In this document: in pieces, positions 1 to 5,502 of the stretch
How positions within the stretch are numbered: position 1 is the stretch's first letter
Layout of the letters: each line of letters begins with the position of its first letter
Assembly: GCA_046261635.1 (NCBI GenBank)
Contig: JBHEOL010000301.1
Coordinates: forward strand, 1 to 10,305
DNA: 10,305 nucleotides
Direction of reading: 5' to 3'
Source: JBHEPS01 sp046261635
GTDB lineage: Bacteria > Acidobacteriota > Thermoanaerobaculia > Gp7-AA8
Position numbers and translations under genes: made by a program
The notes under the pieces: model-generated
What the model was told of the DNA's origin: nothing
The model's database searches: none
The model's input: only the letters and a program-made list of their open reading frames with translations

Positions 1-35
1 TCCTAGCCCCTAGCCCCCAGCCCCTAGTCCCTGCT
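1..35. repeat. Degenerate heptamer tandem repeat, consensus CCCTAGC
   Basis: Five consecutive 7-base units read TCCTAGC, CCCTAGC, CCCCAGC, CCCTAGT and CCCTGCT at 1-7, 8-14, 15-21, 22-28 and 29-35. Each differs from the consensus CCCTAGC by zero to two bases or so, with the last unit the most decayed. The array runs off the left edge, so its full length is unknown. It ends three bases before the stop codon of the minus-strand glnII gene and therefore lies in the 3' untranslated region or the intergenic space. The phase is clear by eye; any function is unknown. Confidence 0.75.
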
Positions 36-37
36 TT

Positions 38-1048
38 TCAAACGCACACGGTCTCGATCAGGATCGCGCAGACTTCGTACGGGTCCATGTTGGCGGCCGG
101 ACGGCGGTCCTCGAAGTATCCCTTGCCGTTTCGCGCGGTCAGCATCGGGATGCGGATCGATGCGCCGCGGTCGCTCACGCCCCAGCGAAACATGTGCATC
201 GGTGCAGTCTCGTGAAGGCCGGTGAGGCGCTCCTCGTTGTGCGCACCGTAGACCTTCATGTGGTCGTCGTGGCGCTGTTCGAGCTTCTTCATCGCCTCTT
301 CCATGATCTTCATGCCGCCGTCTTCGCGCATCGACTTGATGGAGAAGTTGGTGTGTGCACCCGCGCCGTTCCAGTCGCCCTTCATCGGCTTCGGGTACAG
401 AGTGGCGGCGACATTGAACTCCTCGCCGACCCGGTAGAGGAGCCAGCGAGCGATCCAGATCTCGTCGCCCACCTCGAGCGGCCCGAGGGGACCGATCTGG
501 AACTCCCACTGCGCCGGCATGACTTCGGCGTTGGTTCCTTCGATGGCGAGTCCGGCACGGATGCACGCCTCGGTGTGCGCGTCGACGACTTCCCGGCCGT
601 AGACCTCGTCCGTGCCCACCCCGCAGTAGTAACCGCCCTGCGGCGCCGGGAACCCGCGCTCGGGCCAGTTCAGCGGCTTGTTCCCCTCGAACAGCGTGTA
701 CTCCTGCTCGATCCCGAACCACGGCTCCTGCTCCCCGAACTTCTCGACCATCTCGCGCAGTCGCGCCCGCGTATTGCTCCAGTGAACCGTGCCGTCGGGG
801 TTGAACACCTCGCACAGCACAAGGATGTCGTCTTCCCCGTGGAGAGGATCGCGGACGAAACTCACGGGCTTGAGCAGAAGGTCGCTGAAGTGGCCCTCGG
901 CCTGATACGTGCTCGACCCGTCGAAACCCCACTCGGGGATATCCTCGAGCTTCTTGATCTTCCCATCGATGACCTTCGTCTTCGACCGGAGCTTGGCGGT
1001 CGGGCGCTGCCCGTCGATCCAGATGTACTCGGCTAAAATTTTACTCAA
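38..1048 (-). CDS. glnII: Glutamine synthetase type II (GSII)
   Basis: Makes glutamine from glutamate, ammonia and ATP in the cytoplasm. The 336-residue length matches the short eukaryotic-like GSII family (about 330-370 residues) rather than GSI (about 450). Visible signatures are WGFDGSST at 40-47, FGIEQEYTL at 111-119 carrying metal-binding glutamates 114 and 116, NAEVMPAQWEFQIGP at 173-187, the ATP-site stretch GDWNGAGAHTN at 224-234, RWGVSDRGASIRIP at 288-301, and FEDRRPAANMDPY at 312-324. All key regions are present, so the enzyme should be active. The start is TTG at 1048-1046, chosen because GGAGG (plus-strand 1057-1061) lies 8 bases upstream and the protein begins at the usual GSII N-terminus (SKILAEYIW). 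GSII enzymes are generally not controlled by the adenylylation used on GSI; I see no PII or other nitrogen regulator gene nearby. It is followed by the heptamer repeat and separated from the next gene upstream by 120 bases. Confidence 0.96.
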   Translation of the reverse strand: MSKILAEYIWIDGQRPTAKLRSKTKVIDGKIKKLEDIPEWGFDGSSTYQAEGHFSDLLLKPVSFVRDPLHGEDDILVLCEVFNPDGTVHWSNTRARLREMVEKFGEQEPWFGIEQEYTLFEGNKPLNWPERGFPAPQGGYYCGVGTDEVYGREVVDAHTEACIRAGLAIEGTNAEVMPAQWEFQIGPLGPLEVGDEIWIARWLLYRVGEEFNVAATLYPKPMKGDWNGAGAHTNFSIKSMREDGGMKIMEEAMKKLEQRHDDHMKVYGAHNEERLTGLHETAPMHMFRWGVSDRGASIRIPMLTARNGKGYFEDRRPAANMDPYEVCAILIETVCV

Positions 1049-1056
1049 TGCGTCTT

Positions 1057-1061
1057 CCTCC
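1057..1061 (-). promoter_or_regulatory. Ribosome binding site of glnII, supports TTG start
   Basis: The minus strand reads GGAGG followed by AAGACGCA and then TTG. The 8-base spacing is ideal and decides for the rare TTG initiation codon. Confidence 0.8.
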
Positions 1062-1114
1062 AGGCGCGGCAGATTCTCGAGTTGTATGGGGAGTGCGTTC
1101 AGAGCACGCCCTCG

Positions 1115-1120
1115 ATTGTA
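1115..1120 (-). promoter_or_regulatory. Possible -10 element (TACAAT) of glnII
   Basis: The minus strand reads TACAAT about 67 bases before the TTG start, one mismatch from TATAAT. No recognisable -35 hexamer sits 16-18 bases upstream, so the promoter is tentative. It would give a 5' leader of about 60 bases. Confidence 0.35.
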
Positions 1121-1168
1121 ACGCCTCTTGCGCGATTCGCGACCGGGCAGAAAAGTCGCTGGCTTCGA

Positions 1169-2314
1169 TCAGCTCGCTACCGTCGACCGGGCTTCCCCGC
1201 CGACCGTCCGGCTCACGACGATCCGTCCTTTCCCCTGCGACTTCGCCATGTACATCGCAGCATCGGCCTGCTTCATCAGGTTGTTCTTCCGGTGCTCGAC
1301 CCCCTCTGCCGGTTCGCGCGCGGAAGGGACATAGTCGGCGACCCCGAAGGAAGCGGAGAGAATGCCCTTCAGATGGAGCGCCGGCATCCCGTATCCGTAA
1401 TCGCGGGCGAGAAAGGTCTGGTCCCGGATGGCGGTCATCACACCCCGCGCCACTTCCATCGCCTCTTCCACGGTCGTTTTCGGAAGGGCGATCACGAACT
1501 CGTCTCCCCCGTACCGCGCCGTGACCGCATTCTCCCTGACGACGACTCTCTTGAGGATGAATCCCACCTCGCGCAGCACCTGGCTTCCCGCGAGGTGGCC
1601 ATGGGTGTCGTTGACCGTCTTGAAGTAGTCCAGGTCCATGAAGATCAGCGAGAGAGGTTGCCCATTTTTTTCGGCGTCGCGTATCAGCTCGGTGAGCCGG
1701 ACGTGGAGCCAGCGATCGTTGTACAGCCCCGTGAGGTCGTCGCGGCGTGCGAGCTCCTGCGCCCGGCGGGCGTCGAGAGCGTTCTGAAGGGTGAACGACG
1801 TATAGCCGGCGAAGATCTCCAGCAGAGTCATGTCGCGTTCGCTGAAGATGCGCCCGTCGGTGCGATTGATGAGCTCGAGGACGCCGCAGACGGTCTTTCC
1901 GATGTAGATCGGCACGCAGACGACCGAGTGGGTCTTGTGGCCGAGAAGCTCGTCGATCCCCTTGAAAAAATTCACGTCTTCTTCCACGTTCTGGGAAAGG
2001 TAGGGAGCACCGGTCTGATAGACCTGGCCGACGATGCCGGAACGGGCCGAAAGGCGCTGGCCGACCAGGTTCTCGCTACCCGTGCCGAAGGTGGCGATGA
2101 AGACCAGGTCGTTCTCGCCTCGCGAGGCGACCTTTCTGAAGGGATCGTCGAGCAGGATCGAGCCCGACTGGGAGGGTACGAACTCGTTGGACTTTCGCAG
2201 GATCTCTCGGAGGACGACGTCAAGATCGATCTCGTTGCTGAGTGAGAATGAGGCCTTGTGCCGCTCGAGAAAGTGCTCGAGATCGGTCGGCTCCAGCGAG
2301 TGAAATTGCACCAT
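1169..2314 (-). CDS. GAF-GGDEF diguanylate cyclase
   Basis: Predicted cytosolic enzyme that joins two GTP into the second messenger cyclic di-GMP; no membrane segment or signal peptide is seen. Residues about 20-180 form a GAF sensor domain (GSILLDD at 51-57, SGIVGQVYQTGAPYL at 92-106, VVCVPI and GVLELINR at 131-151), joined by a helical linker ending in RRDDLTGLYNDRW (190-202), the usual entry to a GGDEF domain. The cyclase core has MDLDYFKTVNDTHGH at 226-240, with metal-binding Asp227, and an intact GGDEF at 269-273. The inhibitory I-site, normally RxxD nine residues before GGDEF, reads RENA (260-263), so the aspartate is lost and classical product inhibition is unlikely. The ATG at 2314 has AGGA 5 bases upstream. 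The GAF ligand is unknown. It lies 98 bases downstream of the small HExxH gene and may have its own promoter. Confidence 0.93.
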   Translation of the reverse strand: MVQFHSLEPTDLEHFLERHKASFSLSNEIDLDVVLREILRKSNEFVPSQSGSILLDDPFRKVASRGENDLVFIATFGTGSENLVGQRLSARSGIVGQVYQTGAPYLSQNVEEDVNFFKGIDELLGHKTHSVVCVPIYIGKTVCGVLELINRTDGRIFSERDMTLLEIFAGYTSFTLQNALDARRAQELARRDDLTGLYNDRWLHVRLTELIRDAEKNGQPLSLIFMDLDYFKTVNDTHGHLAGSQVLREVGFILKRVVVRENAVTARYGGDEFVIALPKTTVEEAMEVARGVMTAIRDQTFLARDYGYGMPALHLKGILSASFGVADYVPSAREPAEGVEHRKNNLMKQADAAMYMAKSQGKGRIVVSRTVGGEARSTVAS

Positions 2315-2411
2315 CGATGTCCTGTCTTCCGCCCCTCCGGCGCGGCAATCATCCGATCCGGCCAGTCATGACCCGGTGAAGGGAGACGCCCTGATCGCTC
2401 GAAACACCTTG

Positions 2412-2417
2412 ATTATA
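2412..2417 (-). promoter_or_regulatory. Possible -10 element (TATAAT) of the diguanylate cyclase
   Basis: The minus strand has a perfect TATAAT that overlaps the TAA stop codon of the upstream HExxH gene (2415-2413). Transcription would begin near 2405, giving a leader of roughly 90 bases before the ATG at 2314. No good -35 hexamer is found 16-18 bases upstream, and no known riboswitch pattern is recognised in the leader (2315-2405). Confidence 0.4.
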
Positions 2418-2814
2418 CTTGGGTTTCGCCGCCCTCCGCCACGCTTTCAGCCATGCGCGCTTCCCGTTCGAAACCGATGGCGAGGTACGCCTCGCGCCGG
2501 TCGAGACCCTCCCGGCGGAGCTTTCGATACTCCTGGAGATAGGCGATGAGAAAACGAATCGTGCCGAGGCGGACGGCCTGCCGTACATGGGCGAGCTCGT
2601 GCCGCAGCGTCCGTTCGAGTACGTCGTCACCCGCGACTGCGAGCGCTCGCGAAAGATAAACGGTGCGCCCGAGGGTGATCGCCACGATGCCCTTCCGCAG
2701 GAGTGGCCGCAGCCAGAACGGGTAGCCGATCCGTACGCGACCTCCGAGAGCGGCAATCCCAGCAGCTCCGCGCGATCGGTCCGTGGAACATCGGCTTTCG
2801 GATTCCCGGCTCAT
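2413..2814 (-). CDS. Small HExxH zinc-protease-like protein (minimal zincin)
   Basis: A 133-residue protein counted from ATG at 2814 (134 from an adjacent GTG at 2817). The ATG is preferred because GGAGG (plus-strand 2819-2823) lies 4 bases before it but only 1 base before the GTG. It contains RHELAHVRQ, an HExxH zinc site with His72, catalytic Glu73 and His76. About 40 residues later comes GFEREARMAE, where Glu116 or Glu118 could be the third zinc ligand, as in gluzincin-type and DUF4157-like proteins. The segment between (LGTIRFLIAYLQEYRKLRRE) is predicted helical. There is no signal peptide and no clear membrane span. At this size it is little more than the catalytic helices, so it may be a minimal peptidase or a non-enzymatic zinc protein. 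The substrate is unknown. The zincin fold assignment rests on the motif only. It diverges from the metallo-beta-lactamase-fold gene. Confidence 0.75.
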   Translation of the reverse strand: MSRESESRCSTDRSRGAAGIAALGGRVRIGYPFWLRPLLRKGIVAITLGRTVYLSRALAVAGDDVLERTLRHELAHVRQAVRLGTIRFLIAYLQEYRKLRREGLDRREAYLAIGFEREARMAESVAEGGETQV

Positions 2815-2844
2815 CACTCCTCCGTCATCGAACCTTCCAACCGT

Positions 2845-2860
2845 GGGCCCGCGGGGGCCC
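2845..2860. promoter_or_regulatory. GC-rich inverted repeat in divergent intergenic region
   Basis: GGGCCC at 2845-2850 and again at 2855-2860 are separated by GCGG. They can form a 6 bp hairpin, and each half is itself palindromic. The element lies in the 141-base region between the divergent HExxH gene and the metallo-beta-lactamase-fold gene, so it could be an operator shared by both or simply a GC-rich hairpin. No strong promoter is evident for either direction in this region. Confidence 0.3.
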
Positions 2861-2943
2861 GGCCGAAGGATACCGTCGATTCAGCCGCGATCCACATCCC
2901 CTCGCGGTAAGATCACCTTTTCCACCGACCAGAAGCTTTTTTC

Positions 2944-2949
2944 AGGAGG
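2944..2949 (+). promoter_or_regulatory. Ribosome binding site of the MBL-fold gene
   Basis: AGGAGG lies 6 bases before the ATG at 2956, a near-consensus Shine-Dalgarno sequence that fixes the start ahead of the signal peptide. Confidence 0.85.
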
Positions 2950-2955
2950 CATTTC

Positions 2956-3819
2956 ATGCGACACCTCATGCTGGCCATCTTCATCGCCACCGCGGCGCCC
3001 GCTCTCGCCCAGACCGACTTCTCGAAGATCGAGGTCAAGGTGCATCCCGTCGCGGGGCAGATCTTCATGCTCGAAGGGGCGGGTGGGAACATCGGCGTTT
3101 CCGTCGGCGAGGACGGCATCGTCATCGTCGACGACCAGTACGCGCCACTCGCGCCGAAGATCAAAGCCGCGCTGGCTTCGCTCACCGATCGGCCCGTTCG
3201 CTTCGTTCTGAACACCCACTATCATGGCGATCACACGGGCGGAAACGAGTTTTTTGGCGAGACGGCGCCGATCGTTGCCCACGAAAACGTCCGGACCCGG
3301 CTCGCCGACGGGATGCCTGACCGGAAGATCCCGCCGGCAGCCGAGGGCGCCCTTCCGGTCATCACGTTCAACGACCGCCTGTCGATCCATCTCAACGGCG
3401 AAGAAGTTCGCGCCGTGCACGTTCCCAGCGGCCACACCGACGGCGACTCGGTGATTTTCTTCAAGGGGTCGAACGTCGTCCACCTCGGAGACCTCTTCTT
3501 CAACGGCCTCTTTCCCTACGTCGACCTCGACAGCGGAGGAACCGTCCCGGGCGTCATCGCCGGAATCGAGACCCTTCTGCCGAAAATCGCGGGGGATGCG
3601 AAGATCATCCCGGGCCACGGGCCTCTCGCTTCCAAGAGCGACCTCGAGGCAGCCCTCGCGATGCTGCGGGAAACTTCGACGATCGTCCGCGCGGCTCTGG
3701 CCGCGGGAAAGACGGCCGAACAAATGAAGGAAGAGAAGATCCTCGCGAAGTGGGACTCGTGGTCGTGGGGGTTCATTTCGGCGGACCGGTTCATCGACAC
3801 TCTCGTCCGGTCGCACTGA
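2956..3819 (+). CDS. Secreted metallo-beta-lactamase-fold hydrolase
   Basis: A 287-residue protein with a signal peptide (residues 1-18, hydrophobic core LMLAIFIATAAPA, likely cut after ALA before Gln19), so it should act in the periplasm or outside the cell. The complete dinuclear zinc site of the fold is visible: HYHGDH at 88-93 (His88, His90, Asp92, His93), His160 in SGHTDGDS, Asp179 in HLGDLFF, and His221 in IPGHGP. The family contains lactamases, thioesterases, glyoxalases, lactonases and many uncharacterised enzymes. The sequence around GAGGNIGVSVGEDGIVIVDDQ and DLDSGGTVPG looks like a widespread group of exported MBL-fold proteins of unknown substrate, so I would not call it an antibiotic-resistance enzyme. 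It appears monocistronic or first in its unit; 184 bases separate it from the response regulator. Confidence 0.93.
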   Translation: MRHLMLAIFIATAAPALAQTDFSKIEVKVHPVAGQIFMLEGAGGNIGVSVGEDGIVIVDDQYAPLAPKIKAALASLTDRPVRFVLNTHYHGDHTGGNEFFGETAPIVAHENVRTRLADGMPDRKIPPAAEGALPVITFNDRLSIHLNGEEVRAVHVPSGHTDGDSVIFFKGSNVVHLGDLFFNGLFPYVDLDSGGTVPGVIAGIETLLPKIAGDAKIIPGHGPLASKSDLEAALAMLRETSTIVRAALAAGKTAEQMKEEKILAKWDSWSWGFISADRFIDTLVRSH

Positions 3820-3844
3820 GCGAAGCCATGCGGGTCCGCTGGGA

Positions 3845-3864
3845 GCGGCGAACGAAATCGCCGC
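3845..3864 (+). terminator. Weak hairpin after the MBL-fold gene
   Basis: GCGGCG (3845-3850) pairs with CGCCGC (3859-3864) around an 8-base loop, 25 bases past the stop codon. There is no T-tract after it, so it is at best a weak or Rho-assisted 3' end signal. Confidence 0.25.
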
Positions 3865-3895
3865 CCCCGCCAGGCCTTCGAGACGGTACACTACA

Positions 3896-3918
3896 GGTTA
3901 CGGGTGAACTCCGTTACC
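3896..3918. promoter_or_regulatory. Inverted repeat GGTTACGG-n7-CCGTTACC
   Basis: The arms at 3896-3903 and 3911-3918 pair at seven of eight positions, with one central T-T mismatch, around GTGAACT. It lies about 85 bases before the response regulator gene. Its dyad form suits a dimeric regulator site, but no regulator gene sits beside it, and a transcript hairpin is equally possible. Confidence 0.35.
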
Positions 3919-3939
3919 ATGACCGATCAGAGCAACGGA

Positions 3940-3969
3940 CGAGGGGATTCCCACGGGATTCTCCCCTCG
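3940..3969. promoter_or_regulatory. Perfect 8 bp inverted repeat before the response regulator
   Basis: CGAGGGGA at 3940-3947 is the exact reverse complement of TCCCCTCG at 3962-3969, with 14 bases between. Inside it, GGGATTC occurs twice, at 3944-3950 and 3955-3961, 11 bases apart and thus about one helical turn. The element ends 34 bases before the response regulator start, where it could be an operator or a 5' leader hairpin. There is no T-tract, so it is not a standard terminator. Confidence 0.45.
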
Positions 3970-4003
3970 GATGCGAACCAGCCGATTCGACTGAAAAAGA
4001 CTC

Positions 4004-4387
4004 ATGCCGCCGACCATCGTCCTTCTCGATGACAACCCGCTCGTGCTCAAGCTCGGACGTGCGCTACTCGAGAAGGAGGGGTGTCATGTCATCGTCACCA
4101 GCAATTGGGGTGAATTCGGGCAGGCGATGATCGCCACGCCTCCCGACATGATCCTGCTGGACGTGAACATGCCGTCGATCAGCGGGAACCGTCTGACGGA
4201 AATCCTCAAGATGAACCCGAAGAAGGCTTCGATCCCCGTGATTCTCATGTCGGATATGCCCGACGCCACTCTCGAAGGAGTCGCGACCAAATCGGGCGCC
4301 GATGCATGGATCCGCAAGCCCCTCACCAAGGACAAGCTCACCCTCCTGCTCAGCCGGTATGTCCCCTCCTGGAAGCCGCGAGCCTGA
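4004..4387 (+). CDS. Single-domain response regulator (CheY-like receiver)
   Basis: A 127-residue protein that is just a receiver domain. The acidic pocket is Asp9-Asp10 in VLLDDN, the phosphoacceptor is Asp53 in MILLDVNMPSISG, the switch Ser83 is in VILMSDMP, and the conserved Lys105 is in WIRKPL. All phosphorylation residues are present, but there is no DNA-binding or enzymatic output domain. It should therefore work by protein contact, as CheY or a phosphorelay carrier does. No histidine kinase lies in the window, so the partner is encoded elsewhere. The ATG at 4004 is the only reasonable start because an in-frame TGA lies at 3992-3994; the ribosome site is weak (purine-rich GAAAAAGA just upstream). 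The lipid kinase gene follows 33 bases later. Confidence 0.93.
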   Translation: MPPTIVLLDDNPLVLKLGRALLEKEGCHVIVTSNWGEFGQAMIATPPDMILLDVNMPSISGNRLTEILKMNPKKASIPVILMSDMPDATLEGVATKSGADAWIRKPLTKDKLTLLLSRYVPSWKPRA

Positions 4388-4406
4388 ATCTCTCCGCGGG
4401 CAGCCG

Positions 4407-4412
4407 TAGAAT
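4407..4412 (+). promoter_or_regulatory. Possible -10 element (TAGAAT) for a leaderless lipid kinase mRNA
   Basis: TAGAAT ends exactly 8 bases before the ATG at 4421. Transcription would begin at or within a base or two of the start codon, and no Shine-Dalgarno sequence is present. The hexamer 17 bases upstream (CTGAAT) is a poor -35. The same arrangement precedes the PilZ gene. Confidence 0.45.
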
Positions 4413-4420
4413 GCCTCCCG

Positions 4421-5311
4421 ATGAAGGCTCTGTTCGTCATCAACCCCGCCTCGGGCCGAAGCCAGGACCTCGACCGGCTGCGGCTCGCAATCGACCGCCG
4501 GTGCGCGATTTCGCACATCGAGGCGCACTCCCATCAATGTTCGGACAAGGACGAGCTCGACGGGCTGATCGCCTCGGCCCGCGCTGACGGGTTCGACACC
4601 TTCATCGCCGTTGGAGGCGACGGCACCGTGCACGAGCTCGGGGTCCGCCTCATCGGCACCGGCCTCGCCCTCGGAATCCTCCCGGCCGGCTCCGGCAACG
4701 GGCTCGCCCGACATCTCGGCATCTCCACCAACCCGGAGACCGCCCTCGAGGCGCTCGCGAGCTCGCATACGGAGACGGTCGACACCGCCGCGGTCAACGG
4801 CCGGCCCTACCTCGGCGTCGCCGGCGTCGGCTTCGATGCCGCCGTCGCCCACCGCTTCGGCCTCGGCGGCCAGCGCGGACTTCGCACCTACGTTCGCGAA
4901 TCCGCGCTCCTCGTCCGCAGCTTCGAGCCGGAACGCTATGCGATCCACCTCCCAGGAGAGCGCATCGATACCCGTGCGCTCCTCGTCGCCGTCGCAAACT
5001 CCAATCAGTACGGCAACGAAGCTCGCATCGCTCCGAAGGCCTCGCTCCGCGACGGCATGCTCGACGTCTGCATTCTCGAGCATCCGCCGCTCGTCCTTGT
5101 CCCCATGCTCCTCGGCAGGCTCTTCATTGGGGCGCTGCGCGACGGCCCCGGCGTGACGCTGCGCCGCGTGCCGAGCGCCATCGTCGAACGAGAGACCGAG
5201 GGACCTGGGCACCTCGACGGTGAGCCGGTCTCGCTTCCGGGGAGACTCGAATTCGCCATCAACCCCGCCTCACTCACGGTCCTGGTGCCGAGGAGCGATC
5301 GCCGAATCTGA
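4421..5311 (+). CDS. Diacylglycerol kinase family lipid kinase
   Basis: A 296-residue protein of the YegS/DgkB-like family, which phosphorylates lipid hydroxyl groups with ATP at the inner face of the membrane. It has the N-terminal nucleotide-fold motif FVINPASG (5-12), the catalytic-domain signature VGGDGTVHE (64-72), the loop LPAGSGNGLARHLG (87-100), the second-domain GVAGVGFDAAVAH (132-144), and the C-terminal HLDGEPV (264-270). Length and motif order match the family fully. Diacylglycerol, phosphatidylglycerol or another lipid could be the substrate, which the sequence cannot decide. No membrane segment is needed or seen. The start ATG at 4421 gives the canonical N-terminus MKALFVINP. 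It follows the response regulator by 33 bases, so read-through is possible, but it may also have its own leaderless promoter. Confidence 0.93.
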   Translation: MKALFVINPASGRSQDLDRLRLAIDRRCAISHIEAHSHQCSDKDELDGLIASARADGFDTFIAVGGDGTVHELGVRLIGTGLALGILPAGSGNGLARHLGISTNPETALEALASSHTETVDTAAVNGRPYLGVAGVGFDAAVAHRFGLGGQRGLRTYVRESALLVRSFEPERYAIHLPGERIDTRALLVAVANSNQYGNEARIAPKASLRDGMLDVCILEHPPLVLVPMLLGRLFIGALRDGPGVTLRRVPSAIVERETEGPGHLDGEPVSLPGRLEFAINPASLTVLVPRSDRRI

Positions 5312-5414
5312 CCTTCCGCACTTCGTCTCCCACGAAATCGCAATGCAACCGCAACCGACACATGTCCGTAACGATCCGGATTTCCGAAATACGCCGTTTC
5401 GAACCGGGTGTTGT

Positions 5415-5423
5415 TGCTAAAGT
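5415..5423 (+). promoter_or_regulatory. Possible extended -10 (TGCTAAAGT) of the M16 protease
   Basis: TG-C-TAAAGT resembles an extended -10 (TGnTATAAT) and would start a transcript near 5430, with a leader of about 70 bases. No convincing -35 is present. The rest of the 191-base gap (5312-5502) holds no gene or clear terminator for the lipid kinase that I can recognise. Confidence 0.3.
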
Positions 5424-5492
5424 ACCGCCGCCGCCCCCTTTTTCCGGTGGGCCTCCGGCAGTTGCTCTGACCATCCATCACGATTCAGAAAG

Positions 5493-5498
5493 AAGGAG
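5493..5498 (+). promoter_or_regulatory. Ribosome binding site of the M16 protease
   Basis: AAGGAG lies 4 bases before the ATG at 5503. It decides for this start over an upstream in-frame ATG at 5362, which would put 47 low-complexity residues in front of the signal peptide. Confidence 0.85.
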
Positions 5499-5502
5499 AC
5501 CT

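Noticed and set aside
1..35. Telomere-like repeat
   Set aside because: CCCTAGC resembles plant-type CCCTAAA only loosely, is degenerate, and lies next to a bacterial gene; there is no sign of a chromosome end.
194..1036. A 280-codon plus-strand frame inside glnII
   Set aside because: It is antisense to a fully conserved glutamine synthetase and has no motifs.
1082..2245. A 387-codon plus-strand frame opposite the diguanylate cyclase
   Set aside because: The cyclase with intact GAF and GGDEF motifs explains the coding signal.
2881..3891. A 336-codon minus-strand frame opposite the MBL-fold gene
   Set aside because: It is a shadow of a gene with a complete zinc site, signal peptide and AGGAGG ribosome site.
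3919..4032. A 37-residue small open frame overlapping the response regulator start
   Set aside because: There is no ribosome site, it contains the inverted repeat, and its protein has no recognisable features. It cannot be supported over chance.
4064..5212. A 382-codon minus-strand frame opposite the response regulator and lipid kinase
   Set aside because: It spans two recognised genes in antisense and contains no recognisable motif.
5362..5502. A 47-residue N-terminal extension of the M16 protease
   Set aside because: It would bury the signal peptide, is proline-rich and unlike the family, and the good ribosome site sits at the ATG at 5503.
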